Source: Bhargavaea cecembensis DSE10 (lineage in GTDB: Bacteria > Bacillota > Bacilli > Bacillales_A > Planococcaceae). From it: a stretch of 40,162 bases of DNA. Shown in pieces: positions 7,500 through 17,298 of this stretch. How positions within the stretch are numbered: the stretch's first letter is position 1; every line of letters starts with the position of its first letter. The DNA lies in NCBI RefSeq assembly GCF_000348905.1, contig NZ_AOFT01000022.1, positions 1 through 40,162 of the forward strand, given 5' to 3'. A program made the translations under genes and the position numbers. Under the pieces are notes generated by a model. That model had not been told where the DNA came from. It searched no databases and saw only the letters and a list, made by a program, of their open reading frames with translations.

Positions 7500-9860
7500 C
7501 TATTTCAGCTCGACCACAGTGACCCCATAGCCGCCTTCGCCCGCTTCGCCGAACCGGAAGCTTTTTACCCGCGGGTGGCGGCGCAGGAACTTCTGGATAC
7601 CCTCACGGAGTGCGCCAGTGCCTTTACCGTGGATGATCGACACACGCGGATAGTTGGCAAGCAGCGCATCGTCAATGTATTTCTCGGTCCGCTGGATGGC
7701 ATCCTCGTAGCGTTCGCCTCGGAGGTCGAGTTCCAGCTTCACTCCGGAGCCTGACCGGCCCCGGACCGCATTGACATTGACCGTATCCTTCTCTTTTTCC
7801 GGTTTGACGTACTCCAGATCGGATTCGTCGATCTTCATCTTCAGGATGCCGAGCTGGACCATCCATTCGCCGTCCGACATCTTCTCAACGAGCGAACCCT
7901 TCTGTCCGTAACTGAGCACCTTGACTTCGTCGCCGGAGCGGAATTCCCTCTTGGCGGGTTTCGCCTTCTGCTTCGGCTTCTTCGCGAGTGCCTCTTCAGG
8001 AACTGCGCCTTCCAGGCGTTTTTTCGCATCGATCAGCTCATGCTCTTTGACCGATGCGCCGGCATTCAGCCTGAGTGCGCGGAGTTCCGAGATGACCGAT
8101 TCCGCTTCCCTGCGCGCATCCTCGACGATTTTCTTCGCCTTTTCACGCGCTTTCTGTTCGAGCGTTTCCTTTTTCGATTCGTATTCCGAGAGGCGCGTTT
8201 CCAGCTGTTCACGGAGCGTTTCGGATTCCTCCAGGACCCTTGCCGTTTCCTCGGCGTCTTTTTCCGCCTGAACCCGGCTCGCCTCCAGCGAGGTGATCAT
8301 CGTCTCGACCTCATTCCGGTCTTCACCGGTAAAGGTTTCGGCATGGCGGATAATCCTGTCCGGCAGCCCGAGGCGGCTGGAAATCTCGAACGCGTTGCTC
8401 CGCCCCGGCACGCCGATCAAAAGCCGGTATGTCGGGCTGAGGGTCTCGACATCGAATTCCACGCTGGCATTGACTACCCCCGGTCGGTTGTATCCGTAGG
8501 CTTTCAGCTCCGGATAGTGCGTCGTCGCCATGACCCGGGCTCCCCGGCCGTGGACCTCGTCCAGGATGGCGATGGCCAGTGCCGCCCCCTCCTGGGGATC
8601 CGTTCCGGAACCAAGCTCGTCAAACAGGACAAGTGATTCCGAATCGAACTTATTCAGGATGTCGACAATATTGACCATATGGGAGGAAAACGTACTCAGG
8701 CTCTGTTCAATGGATTGCTCATCGCCGATATCAGCGAAAACATCCTTGAATACGGCCATTTCCGAACCATCAAGCGCGGGAATCGGAATTCCGGCCTGTG
8801 TCATGAGCGTGCAGAGGCCGACCGTCTTCAGTGTGACGGTTTTCCCGCCCGTGTTCGGGCCCGTGATCACGATTGCCGTCGTGTCCCTTCCGAACTCGAT
8901 CGTGTTCGGAACGGCCTCTTCTCTCGGCAACAGCGGATGGCGCCCCCGCACCAGACGGATGTAACCCTCGTCATTGACTTTCGGCACGGTTGCCTTCTGG
9001 GTCATCCCGTATTTCGCCTTTGCGAGCACCGCATCCATATCCCCCAAAATGCGGACCATGACAAACAGCTCATGGGCATGCTCCTGCACATGGCCGCTCA
9101 ATTCGCGGAGGATGCGCTCGATTTCTTCCTTTTCCCTCGCCTTCAGCTGGCGGATTTCATTGTTTGCATGGACGACCGCATCCGGCTCGATGAACAGCGT
9201 CTGCCCCGAAGAGGATTGGTCGTGGACAATACCGCCAAAATGCGTCCGGTATTCCTGCTTGACCGGAATGACATACCGGTCGTTCCGGATGGTGACAATC
9301 GAATCGGAAAGCATCTTCGAGTTGTTCCGTGTGTACTGCTCCAGCTTTTCCCGGACCCTTCCCTCCTGGGTCCGCAGCTGCTGACGGATGGACCGGAGCG
9401 CCGTCGAAGCGCTGTCCAGCACTTTGCCGTTTTCGTCGATGCAGGCATTGATTTCATGCTCAAGCGCCGTGAGGATCGGCATCTCTTCTTTTTTCTCAAG
9501 AAAAAGCGGGATGTCGATCTCCCCTTCTTCCCCGATCACCTCCAGGAACTGCCGGAGGATCCGGCTGGCACGGATCGTGCTCGCCGTTTCCATCAGCTCG
9601 CCTGCGCCGAGTGTTCCGCCGGCCTGGGCACGCTTGGCGTACATGCGGATATCGAACAGGCCGCCCATCGGGACGTTTCCGCGAATCCGGTAGATGGCCA
9701 ATGCCTCGTCCGTCTCTTCGAGGAGCGAGCGGACCCTTTCAATGTCACTGGATGGGACAAGCTCCCCGATCCGCGCCCGTCCGAGTGCAGACGTGCAGTG
9801 TCCGGTCACTTCGGAACGGATTTTATCAAATTCAAGTGTTTTTAGGACCCGGGCCTCCAT
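7500..9860 (-). CDS. mutS2: Endonuclease MutS2 / ribosome-associated MutS paralogue
   Basis: MutS-family ATPase lacking the mismatch-recognition domains. In B. subtilis it has been linked to collided-ribosome rescue and, earlier, to recombination control. The 786-residue protein has core and clamp helices, the ATPase domain with Walker A GPNTGGKTVTLKT (about 325-340) and Walker B LVLFDELGSGTDPQEGA, a long charged coiled coil (about 510-600), a small KOW-like beta domain (FRSGDEVKVLSYGQKGSLVEK region) and a C-terminal Smr nuclease domain with LDLRGERYEDA and IHGKGTGALREGI. I use the ATG at 9860, which gives MEARVLKTLEF as in orthologues and sits after AAGGAAG; a GTG at 9869 is less likely. It is 37 bases from polX. 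Confidence 0.95.
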   Translation of the reverse strand: MEARVLKTLEFDKIRSEVTGHCTSALGRARIGELVPSSDIERVRSLLEETDEALAIYRIRGNVPMGGLFDIRMYAKRAQAGGTLGAGELMETASTIRASRILRQFLEVIGEEGEIDIPLFLEKKEEMPILTALEHEINACIDENGKVLDSASTALRSIRQQLRTQEGRVREKLEQYTRNNSKMLSDSIVTIRNDRYVIPVKQEYRTHFGGIVHDQSSSGQTLFIEPDAVVHANNEIRQLKAREKEEIERILRELSGHVQEHAHELFVMVRILGDMDAVLAKAKYGMTQKATVPKVNDEGYIRLVRGRHPLLPREEAVPNTIEFGRDTTAIVITGPNTGGKTVTLKTVGLCTLMTQAGIPIPALDGSEMAVFKDVFADIGDEQSIEQSLSTFSSHMVNIVDILNKFDSESLVLFDELGSGTDPQEGAALAIAILDEVHGRGARVMATTHYPELKAYGYNRPGVVNASVEFDVETLSPTYRLLIGVPGRSNAFEISSRLGLPDRIIRHAETFTGEDRNEVETMITSLEASRVQAEKDAEETARVLEESETLREQLETRLSEYESKKETLEQKAREKAKKIVEDARREAESVISELRALRLNAGASVKEHELIDAKKRLEGAVPEEALAKKPKQKAKPAKREFRSGDEVKVLSYGQKGSLVEKMSDGEWMVQLGILKMKIDESDLEYVKPEKEKDTVNVNAVRGRSGSGVKLELDLRGERYEDAIQRTEKYIDDALLANYPRVSIIHGKGTGALREGIQKFLRRHPRVKSFRFGEAGEGGYGVTVVELK

Positions 9861-9897
9861 GTGCCCCACTTCCTTTCAGGTCTGGGTGTCTATTCGT

Positions 9898-11607
9898 TCA
9901 GCGTTCCCTGCCGAGGTGTGACAGGAAACGGTCGAGTGTCCATGTATTGACGACCAAATCCCGGTTCAGCCATGCTCGCTGTGCATAGCGGACACCGGTT
10001 TCCATATAGTCCAGCTGGCCGACACTATGGGCGTCGGTATTGATCGCGATCGGCACGCCCTTTTCGGCTGCCAGCGCCAGCCATTCTTCGGCCAGGTCCA
10101 GCCGGTACGGATTGGCATTCAGCTCCAGGATCTTGCCATACTCCGCCGCCCAGTCGATCAGCTGCGCCACATCCGGCGAGTAGCCTTCGCGGCGGCCGAT
10201 GATCCGGCCTGTCGGGTGAGCGATCATATCCACATGCGGGTTGGAGATCGCCGCATGCAGGCGCTCCATGATTTTTTCCTGCGGCTGGCTGAAGTTGGAA
10301 TGGATCGAGGCGATGACGAAGTCCAGTTCCGACAGAAGCTCATCATCAAAATCCAGCGTGGCGTCCGGCAGAATGTCCATTTCGGTCCCGCAGAGAATCG
10401 TGATGCCGTCCATTTCCGCATCCGCTTCGCGGACTTCACGGATCTGGTCGCGGAGGCGTTCAGGCGTGAGCCCGTTTGCCACGCGAAGATAACGCGAGTG
10501 GTCGGTGATGACCATATGGCTGTACCCGAGCCCCCGGCAGGCATCCGCCATCTCACGGATGGATTCAGCCCCGTCCGACCAGACCGTGTGCATATGGAGG
10601 TCCGAACGGATGTCTTCCTGGCGGATCAGGGTTTCGAGTTCATCCCCCCGCTCCAGCTCCGTGCCGTCTTTCCGGACGGTTGGCGGGAAGAACGGCAGAT
10701 CAAAATGTGCATAGAAGCTTTTCTCGGAATCAAACGTAAGGATCCTGCCGTCCTCCTGCTCCACTCCGTATTCGCTGATCTTCTCGCCGCGCTCTTTCGC
10801 GATCTGCCGCATCCTGACATTATGGTCCTTGGACCCTGTGAAGTGGTGGACGGCACTCGCAAACTGTTCTTTCGTCACAAACCGGAAATCCACGTCCACC
10901 GGCTCGTCCGAATCGACGGTGACGGACAGCTTGGCTTCACCGGATGCATCGGTGCCGATCACGGGGAGCGCAGCTGCCAGTGCTTCGTTGACCCGCTGCG
11001 GTTCCCTGGTGACGACGATGAAGTCCAGGTCACTGCTCAACTCCGCTGTGCGACGGTAGCTTCCCGTCACCTTATGGCGGTCCACTTCAGGAATCGCATC
11101 CAGCACGTTTCCGATCATCCGGACGACCGGTTCCAGCTGCCAGTGAGGAAGCTTGTCCGGGCGCTGGCCGAACGTCTCCAGTTCCGCCAGGATTTTCTCT
11201 TCCGTCTTTTTCCCGAATCCGGCCAGTTTGCTTACCTCGCCGGCCTCACAGGCGGCACGGAGCGAGTCTGCAGAATCGACGCCGAGCTCGCTGTGCAGCT
11301 TGGCGATCTTTTTCCCGCCGAGGCCCGGAATCTTGAGAAGCGGGATCAGGCCATCCGGCACTTGTTCGCGCAGCTCTTTAAGGAGCTCGGACTCCCCTTT
11401 TTCCAGCAGGTCGGTGATCACCGCGCCGGTGCCCTTCCCGATTCCTTTCAGGGATAGGATATCATCCATTTCGGCCAGGCTGCGCGGATCCTGCTCGAGC
11501 ACGCCGGCCGCCTTCCTGAATGCCCCGACCTTGAACGGGTTCTCTCCGAGAAGCTCCATGTGGAGGGCAATTTCTTCAAGCGTCTTGATGATGATTTTCT
11601 TATTCAC
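9898..11607 (-). CDS. polX: DNA polymerase/3'-5' exonuclease PolX
   Basis: Family X gap-filling polymerase for base-excision and break repair. Order of domains: helix-hairpin-helix N terminus (ILSLKGIGKGTG, IPGLGGKKIAKLH), nucleotidyltransferase palm (GSYRRTAELSSDLDFIVV with the paired catalytic Asp, then VDVDFRFV), and a C-terminal PHP exonuclease domain (SDLHMHTVWSDGAES, ITDHSRYLRV, GTEMDIL, IASIHSN, AINTDAHSV). I start at a GTG (11607), giving MNKKIIIKTLEEIALHMEL, which aligns with the B. subtilis start and yields 569 residues, the usual length; AAAGGGG is ten bases upstream. ATG at 11616 is possible. Longer frames run into the cvpA stop and a terminator. Confidence 0.94.
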   Translation of the reverse strand: MNKKIIIKTLEEIALHMELLGENPFKVGAFRKAAGVLEQDPRSLAEMDDILSLKGIGKGTGAVITDLLEKGESELLKELREQVPDGLIPLLKIPGLGGKKIAKLHSELGVDSADSLRAACEAGEVSKLAGFGKKTEEKILAELETFGQRPDKLPHWQLEPVVRMIGNVLDAIPEVDRHKVTGSYRRTAELSSDLDFIVVTREPQRVNEALAAALPVIGTDASGEAKLSVTVDSDEPVDVDFRFVTKEQFASAVHHFTGSKDHNVRMRQIAKERGEKISEYGVEQEDGRILTFDSEKSFYAHFDLPFFPPTVRKDGTELERGDELETLIRQEDIRSDLHMHTVWSDGAESIREMADACRGLGYSHMVITDHSRYLRVANGLTPERLRDQIREVREADAEMDGITILCGTEMDILPDATLDFDDELLSELDFVIASIHSNFSQPQEKIMERLHAAISNPHVDMIAHPTGRIIGRREGYSPDVAQLIDWAAEYGKILELNANPYRLDLAEEWLALAAEKGVPIAINTDAHSVGQLDYMETGVRYAQRAWLNRDLVVNTWTLDRFLSHLGRER

Positions 11608-11628
11608 CGTCACCATTCCCCTTTCGGA

Positions 11629-11658
11629 TAAAAAGCTTCCCTCATCGGAAGGGAAGCT
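11629..11658 (-). terminator. Intrinsic terminator between cvpA and polX
   Basis: Minus strand AGCTTCCCT pairs perfectly with AGGGAAGCT across a seven-base loop, followed by TTTTTAT. It begins two bases after the cvpA stop and its T-run ends six bases before the polX ribosome site. It splits what is a continuous gene block in relatives. Confidence 0.88.
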
Positions 11659-11659
11659 C

Positions 11660-12199
11660 TCATTTTGCATAGATGAACCACCAGTTCTTCACCATTTCGG
11701 AGATCACCGGCGTATGTTTCAGGATCACTCCTGAAAGGAGCGATGAATCGATCATGTTCTGGATTGCTGCGATCGGCACCATCGCCACGATGTAGAGGAT
11801 GAAAAACAGGATCAGATAAAACTCCACAAAACCGAGTGCCGCCCCCGCAAATGAATTGACCGACCCGAGCACAGGCAGATACTTCAGGAAGTCCAGCGCG
11901 GACGCGACCAGATGCAGGACCAGCTTCACGGCCAGGAAAAGGAAGACAAAGGCCAGCAGCCGGTAAAAAGTTTCGTCGAAATCGATGCTTCCGAACGAAA
12001 TTTTGAGCGAGTTCCCCGCTTCGACCGCGGGATACGGAACCCAGAGCACGAACTTCTCGGCAAGCGGTTTATAATACTTCCACGCGACAATCAGCGCAAT
12101 GATGATGCCGGTCATATGTAGGAGCTGGACAATGAGGCCCCGTTTGTAGCCCGCTACGAGGCCGCCCAAGAGAACAATCAGTATGATTAAGTCAAGCAT
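11660..12199 (-). CDS. cvpA: CvpA family membrane protein (YshB)
   Basis: Integral membrane protein of the CvpA/colicin V production family, 179 residues, with about four hydrophobic segments (1-16, 24-44, 79-101 and 112-146). The conserved opening LDLIILIVLLGGLVAGYKRGL is visible in part as LIVLLGGLVAGYKRGL, with glycines and a YKRG turn typical of the family, and a later GSVNSFAGAALGFVE motif. The molecular function is not established. The gene starts seven bases after zapA and precedes polX, the conserved order. Only a weak AAGGG lies upstream of the ATG, so translational coupling to zapA is likely. Confidence 0.88.
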   Translation of the reverse strand: MLDLIILIVLLGGLVAGYKRGLIVQLLHMTGIIIALIVAWKYYKPLAEKFVLWVPYPAVEAGNSLKISFGSIDFDETFYRLLAFVFLFLAVKLVLHLVASALDFLKYLPVLGSVNSFAGAALGFVEFYLILFFILYIVAMVPIAAIQNMIDSSLLSGVILKHTPVISEMVKNWWFIYAK

Positions 12200-12206
12200 G
12201 CATGTG

Positions 12207-12467
12207 TCAGCCCTTCAATTGGTTCAGTTCATTTTCAAGTTCTTCTATCCGCTCTTTTAGCTTGAGCGAGTCATTTACAGTATTGAGCGCGGTCAGGACC
12301 GCAATTTTCGTAGTATCCAGCGAGCGGTTTTTCGATGAGATCTCGCGCATCATGTCATCCACAAGCGAAGCGACGAGCCGCATATGTCCGATTGTCTCTT
12401 TACCCATCATCTGGTATGTCTGACCGTAGATGTCGACGGACACACGGTTTTTTTCCGGTTCAGCCAC
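12207..12467 (-). CDS. zapA: Cell division protein ZapA
   Basis: Small FtsZ-binding protein that bundles protofilaments at the division ring. The 86-residue product contains [33 protein letters not shown], quoted in part as [12 protein letters not shown], then the [21 protein letters not shown] helix start, and a C-terminal coiled coil rich in E, L and K. I start at GTG 12467 because AAGGAGGTG stands eight bases upstream and the protein then begins [15 protein letters not shown], the right length for ZapA; the longer open frame upstream has no ribosome site and no family similarity. Confidence 0.93.
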   Translation of the reverse strand: MAEPEKNRVSVDIYGQTYQMMGKETIGHMRLVASLVDDMMREISSKNRSLDTTKIAVLTALNTVNDSLKLKERIEELENELNQLKG

Positions 12468-12499
12468 TCCCGCCACCTCCTTGAAAAATCCCATACACC

Positions 12500-12508
12500 A
12501 TATTACCA
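12500..12508 (-). promoter_or_regulatory. zapA-cvpA promoter, extended -10
   Basis: Minus strand TGGTAATAT is an extended -10. The -35 region is not convincing. It lies in the 90-base space between divergent zapA and rnhC. Confidence 0.5.
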
Positions 12509-12557
12509 TGAAAAGACTTGCCGTGTGTAGGTTCGAAACGGCGGAAGGATGAGAATC

Positions 12558-13499
12558 ATGTCGAATGCAGTAATCCAGCTGGCCCCGGACAAAATCCGGG
12601 AACTTATGGCCCACTATGCGGGCTCCAAAATCGAACGGAACGCTCCCGGCGTCGTATTTGCCGCCAAGGCAGGAGGCGTTTCCGTCACCGCCTACAAATC
12701 CGGAAAAGTATTGTTCCAGGGAGGAAGTGCCGAGGCGGAAGCTTCCCGGTGGGGCGGCACCTCTTCCGCCGGCACCAAAAAAGCCGCCTCTCCCAAAGGT
12801 GAAACACTGCCGCCCGGTCTTGCGCGGATGTCGGTGCTCGGGTCGGATGAAACCGGAACCGGCGACTTTTTCGGTCCTGTCACCGTTGCCGCATGCTTTG
12901 TTCCCGCGGATAAAATTGCCCTGGCCGAGGAACTGGGCGTCAAGGACTCCAAAATGCTGACAGATGTTTACATGCAGAAAATCGGGCCGGAAATCAAGGC
13001 ATCATTCATGAACAGCGTGCTTGTCCTGCCCAACGAAAAATACAATGCCGTGCAGGCGAAGGGCTGGTCACAGGGGAAGATCAAGGCACTCCTCCACAAC
13101 CAGGCGCTCAGGCATGTGCTCCGGAAAATGGGCGGAACGAAGCCCGACCATATTCTGATCGACCAGTTTGCAGAACGCGGCATCTACTATCGCCATATTG
13201 CGTCCGAACCGGACATCATCCGGGAAAACGTCCTGTTTTCCACAAAGGCGGAAAATCTCCACGTATCCGTTGCCTGCGCATCCATCCTCGCCAGGGTCGC
13301 TTTCCTTGAGGAGATGGACCGTCTAAGCGGCATTGCGGGAGTCCGGCTCCCAAAAGGGGCCGGAAAACCGGTCGATGAGGCCGCCGCCAAAATCCTTCTG
13401 AAAAAAGGCGATGACTTCCTGGCAACGATCACGAAGCGCCATTTCGCCAATACCCGGAAAGCCTCTGTCCTTGCATCCAAGCGCTCCGGGAGGTCATGA
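12558..13499 (+). CDS. rnhC: Ribonuclease HIII
   Basis: Degrades the RNA strand of RNA-DNA hybrids, including R-loops and primer remnants. The 313-residue protein has an N-terminal TBP-like substrate-binding domain (about 1-85) and a C-terminal RNase H domain with [14 protein letters not shown] (catalytic Asp-Glu), [20 protein letters not shown] and [19 protein letters not shown]. That is the B. subtilis RnhC length. The ATG at 12558 follows GGAAGGA with eight-base spacing and is preferred to an ATG three codons upstream. It runs against its neighbours, divergent from zapA and convergent with pheT, and has its own terminator. Confidence 0.95.
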   Translation: MSNAVIQLAPDKIRELMAHYAGSKIERNAPGVVFAAKAGGVSVTAYKSGKVLFQGGSAEAEASRWGGTSSAGTKKAASPKGETLPPGLARMSVLGSDETGTGDFFGPVTVAACFVPADKIALAEELGVKDSKMLTDVYMQKIGPEIKASFMNSVLVLPNEKYNAVQAKGWSQGKIKALLHNQALRHVLRKMGGTKPDHILIDQFAERGIYYRHIASEPDIIRENVLFSTKAENLHVSVACASILARVAFLEEMDRLSGIAGVRLPKGAGKPVDEAAAKILLKKGDDFLATITKRHFANTRKASVLASKRSGRS

Positions 13500-13511
13500 A
13501 GCGAATCACAC

Positions 13512-13544
13512 GGCTGTCCGGCCGAAGCCGGGCGGTCTTTTTTT
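13512..13544 (+). terminator. rnhC terminator
   Basis: An 11-bp stem with several G-U pairs (GGCTGTCCGGC, loop CGAA, GCCGGGCGGTC) followed by seven T, 12 bases after the rnhC stop. The next 200 bases up to the pheT terminator hold no gene, repeat or promoter that I can support. Confidence 0.85.
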
Positions 13545-13737
13545 GTGTCCATGCGGCGCAGGGACGAGCGGTGCTTTTCGTGTGCAAACGTTACAGATCC
13601 GTACGCGAACTTCCCGGAACCGTACCAACCCCGAGGACTTGAGTCCATGCATTCACGACCCATCCGCCTCACTCACCCATTTCAGCTTTAATTGTTCAAA
13701 TCCTTCCTCTCTCCTGGAATTCCCCTGAGAAATTCAT

Positions 13738-13770
13738 CAGAAAGCCCCCGCCGGCAACCCGGCAGGGGCT
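13738..13770 (-). terminator. pheST terminator
   Basis: Minus strand AGCCCCTGCCGG-GTTG-CCGGCGGGGGCT, a 12-bp stem with one G-U pair, followed by TTTCT. It starts ten bases after the pheT stop. Confidence 0.88.
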
Positions 13771-13780
13771 TCATTGATCA

Positions 13781-16192
13781 TCAGTTTCGGATCTGTGCGC
13801 CTTCGGATTCAAGGGCAGCCACGATCCGGTTGTGCATTTCGGAGACTTCCTCGTCCGTGAGCGTGCGTTCTGGATCAAGGTAAGTCAGCGAGAATGCAAT
13901 CGACTTCATGCCTTCTTCCATCCGGTCGCCTTCATACACATCAAATACATGAACGTCCTTCAGGATGCTTCCGGCATTGGTCCGGATGGTGCTTTCCAGT
14001 GCCGCTGCCTGAACGGCCTTCGGCACGACAAGCGCGATATCCCGGCTGATCGAAGGGAACTTCGGCACCGGCGTGTAAAGGAGCGGTTCCGTCTCTTCCC
14101 TCAGCAGGCGCTGCAGGTTCAGTTCAAAGACGACGGTATCCTTCAGGTCGCGCGCTTTCTGTTCGGACGGATGCAGCTGGGCGATGATGCCGACCCGCTC
14201 GCCGTCCAGCAGGACATCGGCAGTACGGCCCGGGTGAAGACCGTCCATTTCGCCTTTGCGGAAGGACAATTTGTCCGAAAGGCCGAGTTCCGTGGCAAGT
14301 CCCTCGACAATGCCTTTTACCGCAAAGAAGTCCACCCTCTTTTGTCCGCCCTGCCAGCCGGCTGCGGACCATTCACCCGTAACGGCGCCGGCAGCGTGCT
14401 CGACTTCGGTCGGCAGGCCATCTTCGCCTTCCCCGAGGAAGACGGAGCCGACTTCATAGAGCGCAACCGAACTCGTCTGGCGCGCGGTGTTGTAGGTGAC
14501 CGCATCCAGAAGGTGCGGCAGCAGGCTCTGGCGGAGCGTGCTCCGCTCTTCGCTCATCGGCATGAGCAGCCGGGTGACCGGTGCAGTCTCAAGCGCAAAC
14601 TTCTGCGATTCGGATTCCGATGTCAGGGAGTAGGTGATTGCCTGATAAAGTCCCGCCCCCTCCAGATAGCGGCGGACCGTGCGGCGCTTATCCTGATATG
14701 GGGTGAGTCCGCCCGGCAGCGACTCCGTCACCGGCAGTGTCGCCGGAATTTCGTCATAACCGTACAGGCGCGCGATTTCTTCCACAATGTCCTCAGGGAT
14801 GGAGATGTCCACACGGCGTGTCGGGGCGTCGATGACGAACTGCCCGTTCACCGCTTCGTACGGGAACTGAAGCCGGCGCAGGATCTCTTCCATTTCTTCA
14901 AACGGAATCTTCATCCCGAGACGCTCGTTGATGAAGTCTGGGGAAACGGTGACCCGCTTCGGCTCTTTGTCCAGTTCATCGAACAGGACCGTGCCGGAAA
15001 GCACTTCGCCTCCCGCCAGATCGGCCATGAGGGCTGCGGCACGTTCTCCGGCCTCGATGACACGGTTCGGGTCGACTCCTTTTTCAAAGCGGGTGCTGGC
15101 GTCGCTTCTGAGGCCCAGTTCGCGTGAGGTTTTCCGGACGGATGCCGGGCTGAAGTAAGCTGCTTCGATCACAACTGTCGTGGTGCCATCATGGACTTCG
15201 GAGTTCGCTCCGCCCATGACCCCGGCGATGGCGACCGGTTCGCGGCCATTCGTAATGAGCAGGTGATGCGGTTCGAGCTTCCGCTCCGTACCGTCAAGCG
15301 TCTCGATGACTTCACCCTCTGCCGCATGCCGGACGACAATCTCGCCTGTGCCGAGCCGGTCATAGTCGAATGCGTGAAGCGGCTGGCCGTACTCCATCAG
15401 GACATAGTTCGTGATGTCGACAATGTTGTTGAGCGGACGGACGCCGGCAGCCATGAGACGCGCCTTCAGCCATTCCGGGGATTCCCCGACTTTGACATTC
15501 CGGACCACCTTGGCCGCGTATAGCGGGTTGGCTTCCGCCGCATCGACACGGAGATTCAGGAGACCGGACGCCGGCTCTGCCGATTCCTCATGTGCCGTTT
15601 CGGGAAGATTCACGTCTTTGGAGAGAATTGCAGCGGCTTCATAGGCTGCGCCGAGCATGCTGAGCGCATCGGAGCGGTTCGGAGTCAGATCGAGTTCGAG
15701 CACCGTGTCATCCAATCCGAGCAGGCCGAGTGCATCCTCCCCGGGACGTGCATCTTCAGGGAGCACATAGATGCCGGATGCATAGGCTTTCGGGACGACC
15801 TTTCCGTCAAATCCGAGTTCCTGCAGCGAGCAGATCATGCCGTGGGATTCCTCGCCGCGCAGTTTCGCCTTCTTGATCTTTACGCCGCCCGGAAGGCGTG
15901 CGCCAGGCCGCGCAACGACAACTTTCTGGCCGGCGGCAACGTTCGGTGCACCGCAGATGATCTGGCTCGGCTCTTCCTCACCGACATCGACACGGCAGAT
16001 GTTCAGCTTGTCCGCCTGCGGATGCTGACTGCACTCGAGCACATGGCCGACAACGATGTTTTTCAGCCCTTCCGAGCGGTTATCTACGGCATCCACTTCG
16101 ATGCCTGACCTCGTGATCTTCTCTGCCAGCTCAGCCGGCTCCACGCCTTCAATATCAACATAATCGCTTAACCAGTTCAGTGAAATTTTCAT
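13781..16192 (-). CDS. pheT: Phenylalanine--tRNA ligase, beta subunit
   Basis: Beta chain of the alpha2-beta2 phenylalanyl-tRNA synthetase, carrying tRNA binding and editing. The 803-residue protein has the usual order: MKISLNWLSDYVDI, an EMAP/tRNA-binding OB domain (about 39-150, NICRVDVGEEEPSQIICGAPN quoted as IICGAPNV), the B3-B4 editing domain (about 205-385, RPLNNIVDITNYVLMEYGQP seen in part), B5 (about 405-475), the catalytic-like core, and a C-terminal FDX-ACB anticodon-binding domain starting near KFPSISRDIALVV. GAGGAGGG precedes the ATG and pheS ends 12 bases upstream. It is controlled with pheS by the T-box leader. Confidence 0.97.
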   Translation of the reverse strand: MKISLNWLSDYVDIEGVEPAELAEKITRSGIEVDAVDNRSEGLKNIVVGHVLECSQHPQADKLNICRVDVGEEEPSQIICGAPNVAAGQKVVVARPGARLPGGVKIKKAKLRGEESHGMICSLQELGFDGKVVPKAYASGIYVLPEDARPGEDALGLLGLDDTVLELDLTPNRSDALSMLGAAYEAAAILSKDVNLPETAHEESAEPASGLLNLRVDAAEANPLYAAKVVRNVKVGESPEWLKARLMAAGVRPLNNIVDITNYVLMEYGQPLHAFDYDRLGTGEIVVRHAAEGEVIETLDGTERKLEPHHLLITNGREPVAIAGVMGGANSEVHDGTTTVVIEAAYFSPASVRKTSRELGLRSDASTRFEKGVDPNRVIEAGERAAALMADLAGGEVLSGTVLFDELDKEPKRVTVSPDFINERLGMKIPFEEMEEILRRLQFPYEAVNGQFVIDAPTRRVDISIPEDIVEEIARLYGYDEIPATLPVTESLPGGLTPYQDKRRTVRRYLEGAGLYQAITYSLTSESESQKFALETAPVTRLLMPMSEERSTLRQSLLPHLLDAVTYNTARQTSSVALYEVGSVFLGEGEDGLPTEVEHAAGAVTGEWSAAGWQGGQKRVDFFAVKGIVEGLATELGLSDKLSFRKGEMDGLHPGRTADVLLDGERVGIIAQLHPSEQKARDLKDTVVFELNLQRLLREETEPLLYTPVPKFPSISRDIALVVPKAVQAAALESTIRTNAGSILKDVHVFDVYEGDRMEEGMKSIAFSLTYLDPERTLTDEEVSEMHNRIVAALESEGAQIRN

Positions 16193-16204
16193 GTGTCGCC
16201 CTCC

Positions 16205-17242
16205 TCAGCCTTCCGTCCTGCGGAATTGTCCGATAAACCGGAGATCATCCGTATAGAAATGGCGGATGTCCTCGATTCCGTATTTCAGCATTGCGATCCG
16301 CTCCGGTCCCATGCCGAATGCGAATCCGGAATGCACATCCGGATCATAGCCGCCCATGCGCAGCACGTTCGGGTGGACCATGCCGGCTCCCAAAATCTCG
16401 ATCCAGCCAGTTTTTTTGCAGACATTGCAGCCAGAACCGCCGCACTTGAAGCAGGAAATGTCCATCTCGACAGACGGCTCCGTGAACGGGAAGTAGCTCG
16501 GACGGAGACGGATCTCCCGATCTTCCCCGAACATCTTTTTCGCAAAGCGGTCAAGCGTCCCTTTCAGGTCACTCATCCGGATATTCTCGCCGACGACGAG
16601 CCCCTCGATCTGTGTGAACTGATGGGAGTGTGTCGCGTCGTCGTTATCACGGCGGTATACTTTGCCCGGGCAGATGATTTTGAACGGCTTGCCCTGTTTG
16701 GCTTCCATTGTGCGTGCCTGAACCGGAGAGGTATGGGTTCTGAGGAGAATGTCCTCGGTGATGTAGAACGAATCCTGCATGTCACGTGCCGGGTGGCCCT
16801 TCGGCAGGTTCAGTGCTTCGAAGTTATAGTAGTCCTTCTCCACTTCCGGCCCTTCCGCGACTTCATAGCCCATCGAGATGAAAAAGTCTTCGATCTCCTC
16901 GATGATGCGTGTGAGCGGATGATGGTTTCCGGTCCTGACCGGTGTGCCCGGAAGCGTCACGTCGATCGACTCCGCATCCAATTTCTTCGCGACCGCCTCT
17001 TCCTCAAGCACTGCCATCCGGCTTTCCAGCTCTGCGGTCACTTCGCCGCGCACTTCATTGACAAGCGCACCCATTTTCGGGCGCTCTTCAGCGGGAAGCT
17101 TGCCCATCCCTTTAAGCAGGTCCGTGATCGGCCCTTTCTTGCCCAGATACTTGACCCGGACATCATTCAGTGACTTCACGTCGGCCGCTGATGCAATGGC
17201 CTGTAGCGCTTCATCTTTCAACTGCTGCAGTTGCTGCTCCAT
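16205..17242 (-). CDS. pheS: Phenylalanine--tRNA ligase, alpha subunit
   Basis: Catalytic alpha chain of phenylalanyl-tRNA synthetase, 345 residues. An N-terminal coiled coil (about 1-85) binds tRNA; the class II core carries motif 2 ([21 protein letters not shown]) seen as [14 protein letters not shown] and motif 3 ([18 protein letters not shown]). A cysteine pair [16 protein letters not shown] lies near residue 260, a variant of the loop found in several Bacillales. AAAGGAG stands ahead of the ATG at 17242; the longer open frame upstream runs through the T-box terminator and is not coding. Expression responds to uncharged tRNA-Phe through the leader. Confidence 0.97.
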   Translation of the reverse strand: MEQQLQQLKDEALQAIASAADVKSLNDVRVKYLGKKGPITDLLKGMGKLPAEERPKMGALVNEVRGEVTAELESRMAVLEEEAVAKKLDAESIDVTLPGTPVRTGNHHPLTRIIEEIEDFFISMGYEVAEGPEVEKDYYNFEALNLPKGHPARDMQDSFYITEDILLRTHTSPVQARTMEAKQGKPFKIICPGKVYRRDNDDATHSHQFTQIEGLVVGENIRMSDLKGTLDRFAKKMFGEDREIRLRPSYFPFTEPSVEMDISCFKCGGSGCNVCKKTGWIEILGAGMVHPNVLRMGGYDPDVHSGFAFGMGPERIAMLKYGIEDIRHFYTDDLRFIGQFRRTEG

Positions 17243-17298
17243 TCGGATTCTCCTTTCGTTAACCAGACTGCCGCCTGTCCTTGCGTTTGCGGGCATAC

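Noticed and set aside
13545-13737. Short plus-strand ORF starting at 13647 with a GAGG-like site
   Set aside because: Only 14 codons, no coherent features, and it lies between two terminators.
8679-15127. Long open frames on the plus strand opposite mutS2, polX and pheT (for example 8679-9845, 10027-11457 and 13832-15127)
   Set aside because: They are antisense to clear genes, lack ribosome sites and known motifs, and arise from GC-biased third codon positions.
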